Below, piece by piece: positions 1 through 14,900 of a stretch of DNA of 64,000 nt (positions within the stretch are counted from its first letter, which is position 1; every line of letters starts with the position of its first letter). Made by a program: the position numbers and the translations under genes. This DNA is from Taenia hydatigena (Eukaryota > Platyhelminthes > Cestoda > Cyclophyllidea > Taeniidae). The notes below the pieces were generated by a model. The model worked only from the letters and a program-made list of their open reading frames with translations, ran no database searches and was not told the origin of the DNA. The stretch is taken from NCBI GenBank assembly GCA_036345935.2, contig JADWOT020000009.1, positions 3,553,381-3,617,380 of the forward strand, written 5' to 3'.

Positions 1-2394
1 TTTAAATTTTACTACATTATTGGTTAATTGCAATTCATCAGCGTTACTTAACAACGAATTCAATGCATCCTTGCCTCATAATTTAAATCAAAAGCTGGTA
101 ATGACCATCGCTGTGGCAGAATGGTCGATTCTGTTTGAAGACCGTTTGATAAGTACGTTTAATCTTGTTTATAAAAATTGATACTTTAGTCAATGTCTAA
201 ACGTCTACATATCATTGTTATGACTTTATTACTACAGTCGTTTTTGACATAGTTGTTTTGGGTTTTATTTTCCCTAAGAAACGGGGACTATCTCCTTCTA
301 TCCGTTCGTGTCTTCAGGATGGTCCATCTTAATCAAGTTTTTTGGACGTAGGAGAATTGTTCTAGTCAAAATGTTGCAGTTGCTCTTCGCTACGTTTGAC
401 ATGCGTATGAAACTACCACCGGTTAAATGTGGGCAGTAATTAACTGTTCGCAACGCCCATGAGGGAGGGATTTTTATGTTTGTGAGTGAGTGCCAAAATC
501 ACGTGAAAAGTCACTATCCACTTCCACAATGTGTGTGCGAGTTAGTTAACTTATTATTTGTTAAGATTTTGTTGACAGCGAGTTAATTAGTTCTAGGGCC
601 ACATCTTGATTGTAGCCTTTGTTTAACAATCACTTTATCCATTCATTCTTACAAATTACTTTTCAATTGACAACTGTTCTTCCTTTTCGAATTTATTAAG
701 TCTAGCTGAAGAATGATTTTAACGCAAACCAGCTTACTGAATATTTGATTAGGGAGGGTAAAATCCAGTTAACTGTTTCATTATAGTGCCTGATTGTTCT
801 GGTTTCCCTACTCCATTTATTTGACACACTTTTACTTGTTTTAAGTAAATCGCCGAAGTTCAGTCCAATAATGACTAGATCCTGAAAACTTGCTTTTGTT
901 TGCCAAATCAAGGCATGTTTTGTGGCCCACTACTTCATGCATGAGGGCAGGGTCATATTTTTTTCTCTTGCATTCTAATGTTTTAGTTGGCACCCGTCCT
1001 TTACATGGGTGTTGTAACCCTACCAATAGTTTCCGATCTCGAGTCTTTCAATTCCGTCGAGTTAGGCACGTAAAGACACATCTTGGTCAAACTCGTGCTC
1101 TACTGCCTGAGAATGCCCTGTTACGCATACGCAGTCACATTCACCAGCGCCACATCAAACCGTTAAAGGGTTCCGATTACTTGCCAGCATTTGATGCACG
1201 AAAACAGCTCGACCGTTGACTCAGTCAACCATATTCCCACGCTTTCTCTACTCTTTATATTATTTGACCCCGTCTCAATCTTAGCAACAGCAGAGATCTC
1301 AGGGGCAAGATTTGTGTTGTTTACATTGCTGCTTATTATTGGATAGATTGAAAGCTGGAAAACATGCTTAGACCACGCATTATAGCTAGGTAACGTCAAC
1401 TATGCCTTTACCCTACTTCACCCTACTTGTAGTTCGAATGACACCGATTGTCAATACGATGCGTAGGTCTGTTTGTGTTCGCGGCGGTACATTTGTAACT
1501 GTTCAATTCGTTAAATACTGCATTCTCGGCACTGGGACGTTTTCTTTTTATGTACTGAATTCAGATATCTTCAAATATAGCTGTTTTAGGACTAAAACTA
1601 ATTCTTTTTAGTTGTTTTGAGCTCTATTAGACGTAAAAACCATATTTTGAGGCTACCCTGGTTAAGGAAGTGAATATATTCTGTGTGATTCTGACAGGGC
1701 TTTTCGAAAAGCGCCACCTCAGCTTTTATGTAAAATTTTTAGGGTAAACTGCTTTTTGTTAAGTTTAAACTGTTTTACTGCACAAGAAACACTTGTATTT
1801 ACTGAGAATTTTGCCCTTATCAACTTTAATCTCTCTTCTTATTCTTCTTTGGCCACCAACATGGTTTTTTTTGTCATAGCAAAAGGTATTATTGGCATCA
1901 AAACACTGCGCTAACATTGTCCGGAAGTTAGCTTATCTGCGTGGAATTGCTTAACTCTGTTTATCAACATGCACGCCCTTACTTTTAGCTATTTTGGATA
2001 TATCTAACTTGCCTTTTGTGCTAATTTTTACGGGAAGATACCCACGTGCCCTGGGGAGTCGTGATACTCTAACAGATACATCGTATTATTTTTCGATACT
2101 TCAAGAGCCCTAACTTCACACAGGATGGGATTCTCTTGCTATTTGACTCCAAACCTATTGTAAAAAAAGACCAGCTCGAAGATAAATCCAGGCGTGTAGC
2201 TTGAACTACATTATATTGTCAATGGATTAAAGCACCATTTGGCCGTCTAGAAGCCTGCAGGTGTATGGTCTCTGGGGTCCATAACTTATGAACTCTTGTA
2301 AGCTTATTTGATGGGCTCAAATTTTAATTTCCTGTTTTAACCCACGCATACGGCAGTTCGAACTTCTCTTCTGAAGCGTCTGTTTTCCTGCCAG
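1..2394. other. 5' intron or upstream sequence of FNDC3, no supported exon
   Basis: This is AT-rich noncoding sequence ending in a pyrimidine-rich acceptor (ttttcctgccag). The first recognised exon starts in the middle of a codon, so at least one coding exon lies further 5'. I looked for the short N-terminal exon expected from vertebrate FNDC3 and found none. Open frames here, such as 890-1219, match no family I know. Confidence 0.6.
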
Positions 2395-2939
2395 GTCCAG
2401 CAACAGTACGATTAGTCCTCAACAATGGCCCTCCACTGCCCATGCCGATGCAAGTTCCTCCGGGACACTTGGTACAGCAAATCGTGGATGAGGATGGCGT
2501 CTTAACTCACGTAATCCTCTCTCCTATCGCGCCCTATTCACTGCACAAGGCAGTATCTTCGGGTTCCACTAGTGGCGGTGCACCTGCACTGACCTGTCCG
2601 TCACCCTCCTCCGCTAGCGGTTCCTTCTCCGGCTCCTCTCCTCGCTTGCCTGCCTGGCCCTCGCGACTTCGCGCCACCGGTGGTGTCAACGTCATCATCA
2701 GCCCGAAAACCTCACCTGGTCTTGCGGTAGCCGGACCTACGTGGCCCACGCATGCTCGGCCAGGTGATATGCCTCTAATGCAACCATCACCACCACCTCT
2801 ACACCAGCCGCAGATGCAACATAAACCGACAACCGATGTTCTCTCTCCGCCTCACGAGATTGTCACACCTCTCCTTGAGCAGCGCAGGAAACTAAAACAG
2901 GAAAGGCAGGTCGGTGGCAAAAGAGAGACCTTTGAAGGG
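2395..2939 (+). CDS. FNDC3: FNDC3 exon 1 of window: N-terminal conserved motif and Pro-rich region
   Basis: The exon begins with the last two bases of a Gly codon and reads GPATVRLVLNNGPPLPMPMQ, then VPPGHLVQQIVDEDGV, which aligns with the N-terminal region of FNDC3A just after its first exon. A long Ser/Pro/Gly-rich stretch follows, then a basic end (EQRRKLKQERQ). The acceptor is ccag before 2395 (phase 1) and the donor is GTAAGC at 2940 (phase 0). The ATG at 2442 need not be the start, because similarity continues upstream of it. Confidence 0.9.
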
Positions 2940-5900
2940 GTAAGCCTTTAATATCTTAGTCTCTTCTTTGGAGAGATAAAGTAATACCTTTGCTCTTGAG
3001 TGGAAATCGAGTATTCAAAACTGTTCCTTTCAATGTGCAAAAATTATTTTATGGTTTCTCGTCTTGTTCTTCTTGGTGAAGCAACAGCAACTGATTAAGC
3101 AAGTGGCTTTGATGTTTTTTTTATAAGACGCTGGGGGAATGGAGCACGCGGTTCTTGGTTTTTTTACCAAAGGCGCCTTATGTAAAATGTATATAAGGCA
3201 CTAGTCGACAGTTCTTTACATCGGTGACTAAAGTCATTTCACTGCCTTGTCTCGTGAGTTGTACTTATTTAGGTGCATTGGCAAAGTACCCAAAATCGGC
3301 GGTTAATTGAATCACTGAGGAACATTACCGGGCATAACAGCTCAAATGGTGTCCACTTCAAGTGCACGGGTTCTGAGGTCTAATGATGCTTTTTTGGATT
3401 TTTTGTGGTAATGTGCAATTTCCTGTTGCAAATTGCACTGAACACTTAAAATCTCCTGCAAGGATGGTCACTTCGTATCGCTGCCATTGAAGACCGAGTG
3501 CCATTATTTCATTCAGGCAGCCATTGATCGAGCCTGTTTTACGTTTAATGATTCGCCGAAGGAATGGCATTTTCCTTTAGTAGAAGTATCAGCTAATTAT
3601 TAACCTTTCTGTTGTTCAAGCAAAGTCTACCGATAGCATTGGAAGCGCCGATTCATATGGAGAATTGCTGTGTAAGTCATGGCGGTTAACCTGATGAGTG
3701 TACATTGATGGCACCATCGCCATCTGCGACGTCAGTGCAGCTGAACCAAACTGATTGAAAAGTGAACCATTTGGGCCGCACGACGATGTGCATTAGCCGA
3801 AGCGAGTGGGTACATGGATGAGTGCAAATAATGAACAGTATTATTAGAGGTGGTTCACTTGATTTATACATTCAGTCGAAGTTCAAAAGTTGTCCCCTTT
3901 TAAGTTGGCGTAGCGTAATGTGCAGAACTAACCCTATGGTACAGAGGGCGAGTGCATAGCTTATTCTCGCACCCACGCATTTTATACTATTCCCAGCCTT
4001 CGTATAGTTTAATGGACTGGATAATGAACTTCATTTTAATGGTGCTGTGAAAATAGCATTTCCCAAGCTAAGACAGAATTCCCATACCGTCAGCAATAAT
4101 AACTTCCCGTCAGCAAACTTTGGCTATTTATGTCACTTCGTATGGCAATAGGTTAACTAGGTAAATGACCTTTTATTCCCCATTCCCTATGCCAAAGTTA
4201 CAGTTTGATCCAGTGAATGGATTGATTATTTCCGTATGCGCGCGTTAGTGGATATGCATTTTGATTGGTGTTTTTTTTCTATTTTAATGCGTCCCCGGTT
4301 AAAAGAAATTCACCAATGTCAGATTTATTGCTGCTCTGATGCGACTGCTTTACCTTCTGTCAAGAGATAGCATAATTAGTACTACCTCGGCATTTGAATC
4401 CCCTTATGCAATTTTCTCACCACGACATGGTTTACATTGCTTAATTTACTTTTCTTAAGTTAATTGAGAGGGTAGAATTTGGAAAAGGTCATGACTCATC
4501 CCTTTCTCACTAGCCTAACAAAAATAGCGCTTGCTCCAATGCCTTAAAAAAGGCACTGAAAAAAGTTTAGCGCTGGTATCTAAATTCAAGTGCTGTAACA
4601 GTACTTGACCAAAATAATAACTACTCCGATTTGACCTTATTGTTCCCATATCCTGCATTAAATAATTTTATTTGCGCCTATAAATGTCATCACCACCTTA
4701 ATTGATTAAGTGTAGTCAGTAGGAGTTCGATAAATTCAGCTATTTGGTGAGACTTTGGTGTAAAGCGGTAATAATCAGGGCAAAAGTGATTTTTTTTATT
4801 TTAACGCTATTTATTGATGGAAATTAAGGCCATGCGATCAACCCTCCAACCGTGTTTGTATGCTTGGCACTGTATGCTCTACCGTATCACCAAACTTGTG
4901 ATACTGAAAGCCATTAACACCGCCCGCTCTTTGTTTGCGTTCCTTTAAAAAATTATCCGGAATAACCTTGTGGTGGTATAGTGAATCACCAAGTTAATCA
5001 AGGCATCTTAAGTAATTGGCATGATGCCGGTGAGTACACATAAAGCCTTGATACATTGAAAATCCGTGCGCAAAATTTCGCTACAGTGCGGAGTCCACTC
5101 TTGGCATGTCTGTTTACCCATGTTCCCGTGCAGTACACTTCCTAATTCAGGCATTACTAGGAGAGCTTCTTATTTCTTTGCATGTGCTATTTGATTTTGT
5201 TTAACATCCACTTAGCATTTTCCCCCCAGAGTGGTGGCGGCAGTGTACTCATGACCTCACGATAAGATGATGGAAGGGCTCATCGGAGGAATCTCCTCGC
5301 CAGTTATTGAGTCCCATTGAAAAATATCGCCTTCCATTCATAATTGCTTTCACTCGTCCAATCTTGTGTAGCTCTGACCTAGAGATTCTTTCATGGGGGA
5401 GGTTTCATTCTTCCTCGCTTGTATGCGTCATTTAATTCCATGTATCATTCTACTTTGATTTACTTTCTAGCGCCACTTTTAGTACGCAACATTGCTGGAA
5501 TTGTGCGTTCTTCAGTTACCTGATAGATTAGTTCCTCACTGCTGTTCGCCATATCCTTTGAGAATATATTTAGGAGTGACAATAGTGGTAATCAATTTGG
5601 CCCTCACGAATTGGGGACCATATTCACTCTTATCTCGGTCCCTTTGTGTATGCTTGTTTGTTTCATTGTACGTGTTGCTGACGTACCGTAGAGAGTTCAG
5701 AGATAATGAAACATTTCGATTTAAGTAGCCTATAATTTTCTTCCCTCGTCCCTTTACGTCAAAATGATGCATATTTTTCCCATCATAATTGCTACTCGCT
5801 CTTTGTTTTGTTTTTCCGCATTTACATAGCCCATTCCCATGTTTTTGATTATGAGTAAATATTAATTCAATTGTCGAAAGTCACTCATCGTGACCAAAAG

Positions 5901-8900
5901 CAATGTTATAGCAGATTCAAAGGAAGAAGCCCGCTTGGGCATTGTTCACATTTGTAAACAATGACACTGAGGCAGATAATGCATAGATCTGCTTATCTTC
6001 TGTCTTAAAATCAGCCCAAAATTAGTCGAAGTAGCCGTGAGTGTGGTGTAAAGAGTGAATGCCCCAAGTTAGGAGCAATTGGAAGTGAAGGTAAATTTGA
6101 AATTTGCCAACCTGGTTCTTCTACTTTGGGGCCTGATTAGGGTTCTTAGCAAGTAGCAGAAAATAACTTCCAGGCTAAGTGCGAGTTTTCAGTGCTGTCA
6201 ATAGTATGCGATATATTCATCACTTAAATGTTGGTTTGCATCTTTGCTACACGTTGGACAGTAAGCTCTTGTATTTCTTATTAAGAAAAAACGCGCCCAT
6301 CCTGTTACGCTAAAGGCAACACTTCGTTTTAACTGGTTTCTTCATTAATTCACATCTTTAGTGTATTCTCTTACTTCTCCTGTTTATATCAATCGAAATT
6401 TGGAATATTTCTGCTAATTTTGTAAGTGTGAAATAAACAAGTCGGCATTTGTTGCTCGAAGAGTGTGCTGACATTTATCGCTGAATGTGTGAATTCATTA
6501 CACCTAAAGTCTCTCTTTAATGGTCACGGAATTTAGCTTCTTAAAAGTCGTTTGTTAGGCTAGTCATTTCGTTATTAAACGCTACACCTGTCGGATAGCC
6601 CTGTTATGCCACCGCCTCTGGCCGCGAGATGACTCACCGAGGGTAAGCTCAAACTTCCAGACGTACCCGCCCGTAGAGGTCATTCGGCGAACATCGTGAA
6701 TGAATCACCCTCCCTCCCATACCTTGCGTTCCACTCCCAAAATGTCATGCTGCCTTTCTCTTAATTGTGGCCTTAGCAAGAGTATTTCTATCCTCTTCTC
6801 GTGAACTAATCTTCCAATTGGAGGATTCGAGGCTTTGCAAAATCGATGCGACAGACCTGCTTCGTAAGAGGCAGTGAAGTTCAGGTGCTCAATCATTAAT
6901 TCAAATTACTGGGGTTATTTGGGCTTAACTAACGCATCAAGATTGTCTTTAATCTGTATCGAAGATAGTCGCCTAAACTTTGCAAACCATCGCTTGCAAC
7001 GGTGTACAAGACTATCTTCATTGGGCATCTGCAACTGTACGTAGTAAACACGGGCTATTTTTAACGTCCAATTTACAAATTCATCTCTAGATAATTTAAA
7101 TCTTTAAACCATCGTTGGACAGCAAGGCGATTCTGTTGTGTGAACATTGAGACCCCGAGTGTTTCCCTTGGGATGACTAAGGGGTCGAAAGTAAACAAAT
7201 TAGCTTTCACTTATTCTTTTCAAACTCGCGATTGAGGGTAATTACTGAGGTCCTCTCCCTTATAATTCCTATGGCAGTTTTAAGTGGTGCTTGTTCATGT
7301 TACATGCTTCTATGGATTCATCAAATTTAGTCTTTTCGAGACCTTACTAATCGTCGAGAGGGCACTTTCAAGTGCCCAGAATGCCCGTTTGTTTTTGGCG
7401 CTTACTATTTGTTGCACTAGAGTGATTCACCTTCCCGTCTTGCTTCCTCTAGTCTGTTCCATGTCACTCAAGGTCGATTTCCAAAACTGTGCCACTGCTC
7501 CAGCCCGTGTTTAACGACGCAGGAGCTTGTGGGGCAGTCTGAAATGGAGTAATTTGCACGTTTCAGTCCCTCTCTACCCTAAAAATGAAAGATGCTTTAC
7601 ATTGGTCTCAAATGCGACCGGTTCTGCTGAATGACATATCGGGGTGAAAAAAATGCATTATAATTGCCTTGAGCTAGGACATACAGAGTTATAAGTATTA
7701 TGTATAATTTTTTCAATTTACAGCAGCACAATAGCTTTGAATGGGTCATTTTTCGCTGAATTGCAGTGCTGAAACCTCATAATGAACATTTATTGAAAGG
7801 TAACAAAGTCCCTCACACTGTCAGGCCTGTCCTTTTGTCATCGTTACTTTTTATTTTAAATTGTTTTTCTATTATCCCGTTCACGCTCCTTTACACTTCT
7901 GGAAGGTAAATAATCTGATAATACTCTTCCTCCAATTTAAGCGTGATTGTTTGCCTCAGTCATTTTGGGGCTTATAACGCAAGTAACTGGCTGGTTCATG
8001 CATATTCCACCAGTCATTATATTTAATTCTCGTGTTGGCAGAATTAGGTTTTCCAGCTGATAACTTGTCCTTAGAAGCAATGCAAACATTCAGCTGGATG
8101 AATGGATTGTGTATTGTCAGAAAGAATACTGAAAATTTAAAGGCATTAGGTATGTACAGCTATGCGAATAACCGTGAAACTAATGACTAATATGGTATCT
8201 ATTTCACGAGTTAATATTACCACTATCTTCGGTTGCTTTTGCCTCTGCAAATGATAATAGCGATTATGTGGCATATGACCGCTTTCTCTTTTATTCCTCT
8301 GTGCGATCATCTGCGCTTAGCATCCATCAATTTAAGACTGCATTGGTTGGCTCATAATTACCCATTGACCCTTCCATCGGCATCTCAAGTGCTCCATCTT
8401 AGAGACCGCCGCCTCACCTTTGTTCGGCATCTCCCCATTGGGCGTTCTCAAGGATAACTGGAAGAATAATGCCAAAAGTGACTGGTTTGTTGTGAAAACC
8501 CCGCAAAATGTAACTTGGACTAAATAAACTGTTTTTAATTGCGTCAGTACTAAAGGATTTTCGACTGTTGGTTGCTTTGAGAGAGCTAGAGTCAAGAGCA
8601 GAATCCTTGATCTGTAAAATAGCACCTCCTCTCCTCCTTCACTTCAAATGCCATCCGAAAGCGAACTTCACGTACAGAGAGTCGAATTCTGACCCCCCTT
8701 ATCAGCGTTGCTACTACTACTCATAGTTCCCACCTTTACTACTTTGCGTACTCCAAGACGGTAAAGGTCGCGTGCACACGTGGGTGTTACTCACCAATGA
8801 GCTTACCGTTCACATACTGCCGACATAGCTCATACCCGTACGATTTGGGAGGGCAGTGCTGGTGGTGGCGGTATTGCATAACTCGAGGGCCAATCTTACC

Positions 8901-11900
8901 ACCCTCGTGCGGGCTCACCTTCCATTCCATGCATGCATGCATTGTCGGGCGGATGGATGGGTGGATGAGTGGAAGGACAGGCAGGCGAAGAGGACGGAGA
9001 GGAAGGCGAAAGCCGGGCCAGTCAGCCAAGCGTGCACTCGTGTGTGTGCGTATGGAGTCTAGCGTCAACTCAATAGGTGCTTGTGCAATCGACTGATTGT
9101 TCGTCGATGCGTGGCCGGGTTTCGACTTGTGACTTCGGAACATGACGACAACCGCTCCTCTTCCCCAACGCTTGCGGTTAAGGCGGGGGAGGAGGGTTGT
9201 TTCTTAACCAAGTTCACTTAAGCTTTGTTCTCACATCCGCCTAGAATTTTCATTAGATTCGTCGTTACTTAGTTCAACCGTAACACAATCTTTCCATAGC
9301 TACGAAGCTACCTTTAAATTTGAACAATTGCCTCCAAAAAGGTTCGCCATCAAACCAAATAAACAATAATGTTGATCAAAGTACATGAGCAACTCCGCTA
9401 TTAGTCGTGCTGCTGTTGTGGTTCCGGCATTTCTACTAACCGTATGACCATGAAGAAAAGGCTTTCTAACTTCTCGTTTAAGATATTCCTGAGTTTTTAT
9501 AACGCTTCTGGACTAATCACTCCTATTCATTTTTTTATCAGCGTAGCTATCCAAAAACCATAATAATTGGTTTCTATATTGGCAAATTTGTAGAGGATCT
9601 GGAAATATGAGTCGGAAGGATTTACAATTGATTGTGCAACTTTAATTACAAGTTCTTTATACTTGCTTCCGCATAACAGCAATATTAATTCATTAATTCA
9701 TACGTCTTATTTAAGACACCGGATAAGTCACTGTTGGCATCCGCCTCCGCTTCCTCCAACACTCCTGGTCGGCCTAAGAAGCAGTCCGCTTCAGGCAAGA
9801 AAAAAGCGACCACAAACGCAGGCGCAGAGGGAGAGAGCAATAAGAGTAGAGCCAGGAAGTCGAGGAAGCCCCTCTCTGCGGAAGCAATGGCGACTGTACC
9901 ACTCATCACTCCCGAGGAAGTCTCCAAGACGGTGGTCAACTGCCATAAGGAAGGTCAGGAGGACCAGGACGAACCACAGAAGGCCCATAGCCATCCCAAA
10001 ATCTCTGCTCTTCTCCGTGACGTACGTTTCGTACGATTTCATGCTTAAAGGAGTCTGTTTAAAATGTCCTTTGTTCACCCATTTGAACAAGCGATGAAGT
10101 GGTTTGAATGGCCTGGAACCGTTTTGTGACTTAAGCAAGACTGATCTCAAAAACCAATTTCTGTGTGATTGCTCTTGTCCATGATACTTATTAAATTCAA
10201 TAAATTCTTTGGAGTGGATATTAGATCGTGCGTTTGCATCGCACTCTAATTCTAATCAACCTGAAATTCTTGACTTTCCCTAACAAAGTACTAACATTGG
10301 TATTTAATTTTAATTTTAACCAACCACAAAAAGGCATCGATGGTATTCCTGATGCCGTTAATTGATAAATGCGCTCCATTCAATAAGTAACCAAAATCTC
10401 AACGACTTTCTAACCTTCATTACTTGATGCTTAAAATTTTTCTAATTCAAGCTATTGCTCCCACAAATTTCCTTTGCCTAAATATTGGAACAAGGCGTAA
10501 TTATCTGGTTGACATGGATTCCGTCGGACATCGTGTGGGGTGCTTACATGATTCTGTTCTACACCCCGTCTCCCTCTGCCTTCTTGTACCTAAAGCACCA
10601 AATGTTCTTTCCAAACATTTCGCCAATAATTTTACAACTGCTGCTTTTGCCTTTTTCATCCTGTGCAACACTTGTGACGTTTACAAACCCTGATGTTACA
10701 ATCCCTTCAGAACAGTCGTGGGTTGCATACCTATCACTACACTAGGTTTTACGCATTAAAAATCGGCTAATCATGCGTGTTAGGGTTTGGATAGCTCTTC
10801 AAATTTTCACTCCCTGTTATTTCAAGATGACAGGCGCTTGGCAGGATTCTGCAATAAGAAGTCACTATACAAAAAGCACTTAAAAGTTTTTATAACATGC
10901 ACATATTCTTTGCCATTGATTCGATCTATTTTGCATCAATTATTATTGAGTTTTCGTCACTAAAATATCTGACCCCAAGTAATTCAAATCTAGTAATTGA
11001 CTTTTTGTTCTAAGTCATTTTTTGAATCAAATGCTGCCCGACAGGACTTTTAACGTATCTAATTAATGTATATAATGGGTATTTGACTGAGCAGTGGTTA
11101 TGACGTGTATACTATCACTTAATTCCAACTATCTACGGGGAATGCGTGGATGTTCTAGCTTTCTCCCTCACCTCCAGCTTTGGTCATTGTGAAAAGCACC
11201 AAGCTATGGCATAGTTTCCTTCCGCAACTCCACACCCATATGCTTCCGACCAAAACCCATCTTGTGAGTAGCGAAATGTGCACACATTTATCTGAAGGGT
11301 GTACAGTAATTCGGAGCCATTTAGAAAATAAGCGTCATTAGACATTGTGATGTTGCGTACATTAGAGCGTTTCTTTAAAGTCCATCACCATGTTCTGAGT
11401 TTTGGTGTTTGAATTCTTTTTTTTGTTTAACTCGTTGATAAGGTCACGAATGAGTCACCCAGACACCTGTTTGCATGCGCTGAGTAGACAAAATGAGTAT
11501 TTGGATGGTTGTCTTTTATTACCATCTTGATAGCCATAGCTGGTAGACCATTGGCCTTTAAAATCCATCATTGAACTACTAAGATATTATGTTCCAATAT
11601 TTTATTGCACATTTCAAAGGTTAAAAGGGATGGTTAGATTCAATCAGGCAAATTCATTAAAATTTGCCTGTCAGAATATTTCAGAACCCAATCGAAAACA
11701 CTTCTCAATGATCGCAGCCCAGGTTCGCCGAGTCTTAAATGAACATATAGGCAAAGTGGAGTACGATCAAAATGCTTTAGACTTACAATTTAGCTGTTGG
11801 AAACAGACTTTGTGATTAAAAAACGTTTACTAGTCGCCTCTTATACGGTGACCCCATTTAGAGCGCTTATTAAGATATTCGGGTGAAATTAGGTCTTTAC

Positions 11901-14900
11901 AGATGTTACTTTGGCGAAAAGCAAGGCATAAATCACACCTGATCTGAGTTTAACTTGCTACTATGCCATTGTAGGACTACTCGTCGCTTACATTTGATGA
12001 AACTGATAGCAAAGCCGTAGCGGAATCAGTATCACATGAGCCCAACGGCGCTGCCTTGGTGGACACTAGCCTCTCTCAACGCATTGCAAAGCCCGTGAAT
12101 GTAGTTCGACCAACAAATGGAGGTATGTTGTTTGATCTGATGTCAAGTCATCGTCTTCGCAAGGGTTCTGCTGGAATTGACCTGAAATTAAGCGTTTACG
12201 CTTAACAAACGCCTCAAGGGAACTAAAACTTGGCTGCATTTCAGGACACTAAAGGGTGTTTTTTGGAGGCTAATAATCAAACCATTTTGGTTGGGAAGGC
12301 CATCGATGTCGCCACCGCCACTGCCGCTTTCTGCTCTTCTGAACTTTCTTATGGGTGGAGATAATTGTAATTCAGTAAATGACAGGCTTGTGTTGAAGTG
12401 AGATGACCAATACAGTCTGGTTAAACAATGGCATTTATGGCCATGATGGGGGCAAACCATGCGGTAATGCCCGGTCGCATTCGCGTAAATATTTAATAAT
12501 CGGTATCCCTGAGCATACCCCACACAGGACACCTTTGCCGTAGGTTCTTCGCCACCGCATGTAAGAATGCTTTCTTTTGAAATTCACCTAGATGTAATGC
12601 ATGCTTCAATTAGTTTAAAGTTGGAAAAGATACCAAATGCGATAAATTGCATCTCTACCTAACCACCAAAGCTGGTTGCCATTTGGTTCATACAAAGGAT
12701 CTGCACGTGAAAATTGGAAGCTTTTAAGGTGATATCTGGAGACTTTCTGTATTGTGTCTGTGACTTTTTTAGCATCAAAAACTTATTTATTATCCTTGGT
12801 CATAATTTATTATTTCTAGGATAAGGTTCGTTAATTGCTTAGACATAATCGCTGTTCACATTCAGCTGGCAGTTGTGCTCGTACCAAGTCTGTAACCCAT
12901 TGCGGTGAGCGCGAAAAAAAAACGCATATTTTTCTTTATACTTAACCCACAGCTAACACTTTCTTGCTTAATAGAACCAAGATTAAATCAGACTGGCGAT
13001 ATGATGGAGGCGTAACGCGTTCAGCTTTTTAACGCCAATCCAGTAATTGGCAGGGCTCACATGTTTTTTTGCGTACAACAAAGATTTTATTTGTTGTCAG
13101 ACACTTCCAATCGTTCCGGATCAAAAAGGAGCTAGGTTAGTTTGTTATTTTGTAGTTGGTTTGCTGTGAATGGCAGCCGCCTTCCTCTACTGCGCTACTG
13201 AGTGTCCCGCCAGGTTGCCATGTCCAGGAAAAAATGTGTCTATTTAATTTATCCCCTGTCATCAGAAACAGGGGATTACATTTTAATCTGCTTTCATTTA
13301 AAGTTTAGTGGGCATTTCTTTCAAAATAGTACAAAGGCCTTCCTTATACTATTGAATACCATTGACGTTCTACGACTATAGCATTGCTGCTGAGTGATTA
13401 ACACAGCCAGGCTTATGTTTTACTTTCTTATCGAATAAATGAATCGTGGTAGTGTATCACCCTACCCATCTATCCATTCCTAGTTTCATTTCGTGAAATT
13501 TATGCACACTGGACATCCATAACTGTTCTATTCGTGTTCACAATTAAGGAATTAAATGCTTCCAATTCTCGCATTCCGAAGCGATTGACTCCACAAAGTC
13601 AATGTCCTAATGCATAATAATTATGTAAACTCGAGCCGATTTAACGAAGGAGCAGTATCAGTTCCGAGTTCTCTATATATTTACAAGGTTACTGCTTGAA
13701 ACTCCAAGGTGATAATATTCAGGTACACTGTCCCTTTAAGTTTTAAGCCACAAAATGAACTCAGTTGTTAATCGTCATTCTTTTAGTGCTTGTATAACAT
13801 GGTTGCCCCAGGGTTTCATAAGTTATCACGATGTGGTAATTTTGTAATGCGTTGTCTAGTCTATCAAGTGGGACCACAGAAACCGTAATTTACCAAGAGA
13901 ACCAAATTGTGAGTCTGGTGCACCAGTTGCATTCTGTCACAGGTGCGTTTATAAACAAGTTGCCAGTAGGTTTTATTCCTTTTTTTTGAATTGGGCGCTA
14001 AAGCTCTGGCCTATTGTCACATAGAGTCGGGGAGATGATCATGATAAACAGATCTGAACATTATGTATTCAGAATTTAGCACTCAACACGCACAAAGGAG
14101 ATCTCTATGTGACACTTTAATTACGTGAAACATTTACACGCGATTGAGGTTATCGCTTTGATGAATTGATTATTTCAAGATTTGCACATTTTAATAAGTT
14201 ACTCACACGTAGAGATGCTCTATCTAATGGACCACCCTTCAACCACCTACTCTTCTTGTCCCATTATACCTAACACACTCTTCCAACAGTCTTGGAATGG
14301 GACAATGTGTGTAGCGAATCGAGGCCTCTCTGAAGGCAAAAGAAGTCATAATACCGGGGCAAAAAATGCAGTTCCCACTTACAGAGGCACTTGAGGACTC
14401 CTGCAATAGCCTAGAGACCAGGCCGCCTGATGAAGGTACAGTAGCGGAGTCCTGCGTAGACCGTCCCCAATAATAAGACTTAAAAAACAATTAGCGTTGC
14501 GTATGATCACTATAACTTTAAAAATGTCCTGCTTCTCTTTCTTCACCCTTAAAGCGGTTAGAGATTTTCATTGCCTAACTAGAGTCGGTTCAAAATCCCT
14601 ATGTTTTTCGGATTTGAGGAGAGGCAAGTGTAGTTCATCCTCTATCTATGCGATTACCGATTTTTCCTCCTCAATATGCTTTCATTTCTACTTCGGCCTT
14701 TACAATTAGTCCTATCGATTTCGAAGTCTTTTATTTTCATCTGTATGGAATTTGACGCTCTGTAAAAAGATTTAACTTGAGGAGCAATTTTCGCAATTTA
14801 TGGGACTTTACCGCGTAGGAGAGTTAGAATTAAAGTGCATATTATTAGGTTACTTGATAGCTTTAAAGTTGCCGAGTTTACCAACCCAATCATGCATTAA

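Larger units (their letters stand above)
2940..9715. other. FNDC3 intron, 6.8 kb
   Basis: This is mostly AT-rich sequence without plus-strand coding signal. Around 8790-9060 it becomes GC-rich and includes a direct repeat of cat/gcat units and GGATGGATG-type motifs; a candidate antisense exon pair there is listed separately. I see nothing else structured in it. Confidence 0.7.

Noticed and set aside
890..1219. 109-codon plus-strand frame as a possible 5' FNDC3 exon or separate gene
   Set aside because: No similarity to the FNDC3 N-terminus, no ATG start and no splice site in the phase needed by the exon at 2395. Length is compatible with chance.
6614..6690. Minus-strand MTSTGGYVWKFELTLG with a GTGAGT donor as another exon of a nested gene
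   Set aside because: An in-frame stop lies upstream and no acceptor falls between, so it could only be a first exon; nothing links it to the candidate exons at 8418-8942.
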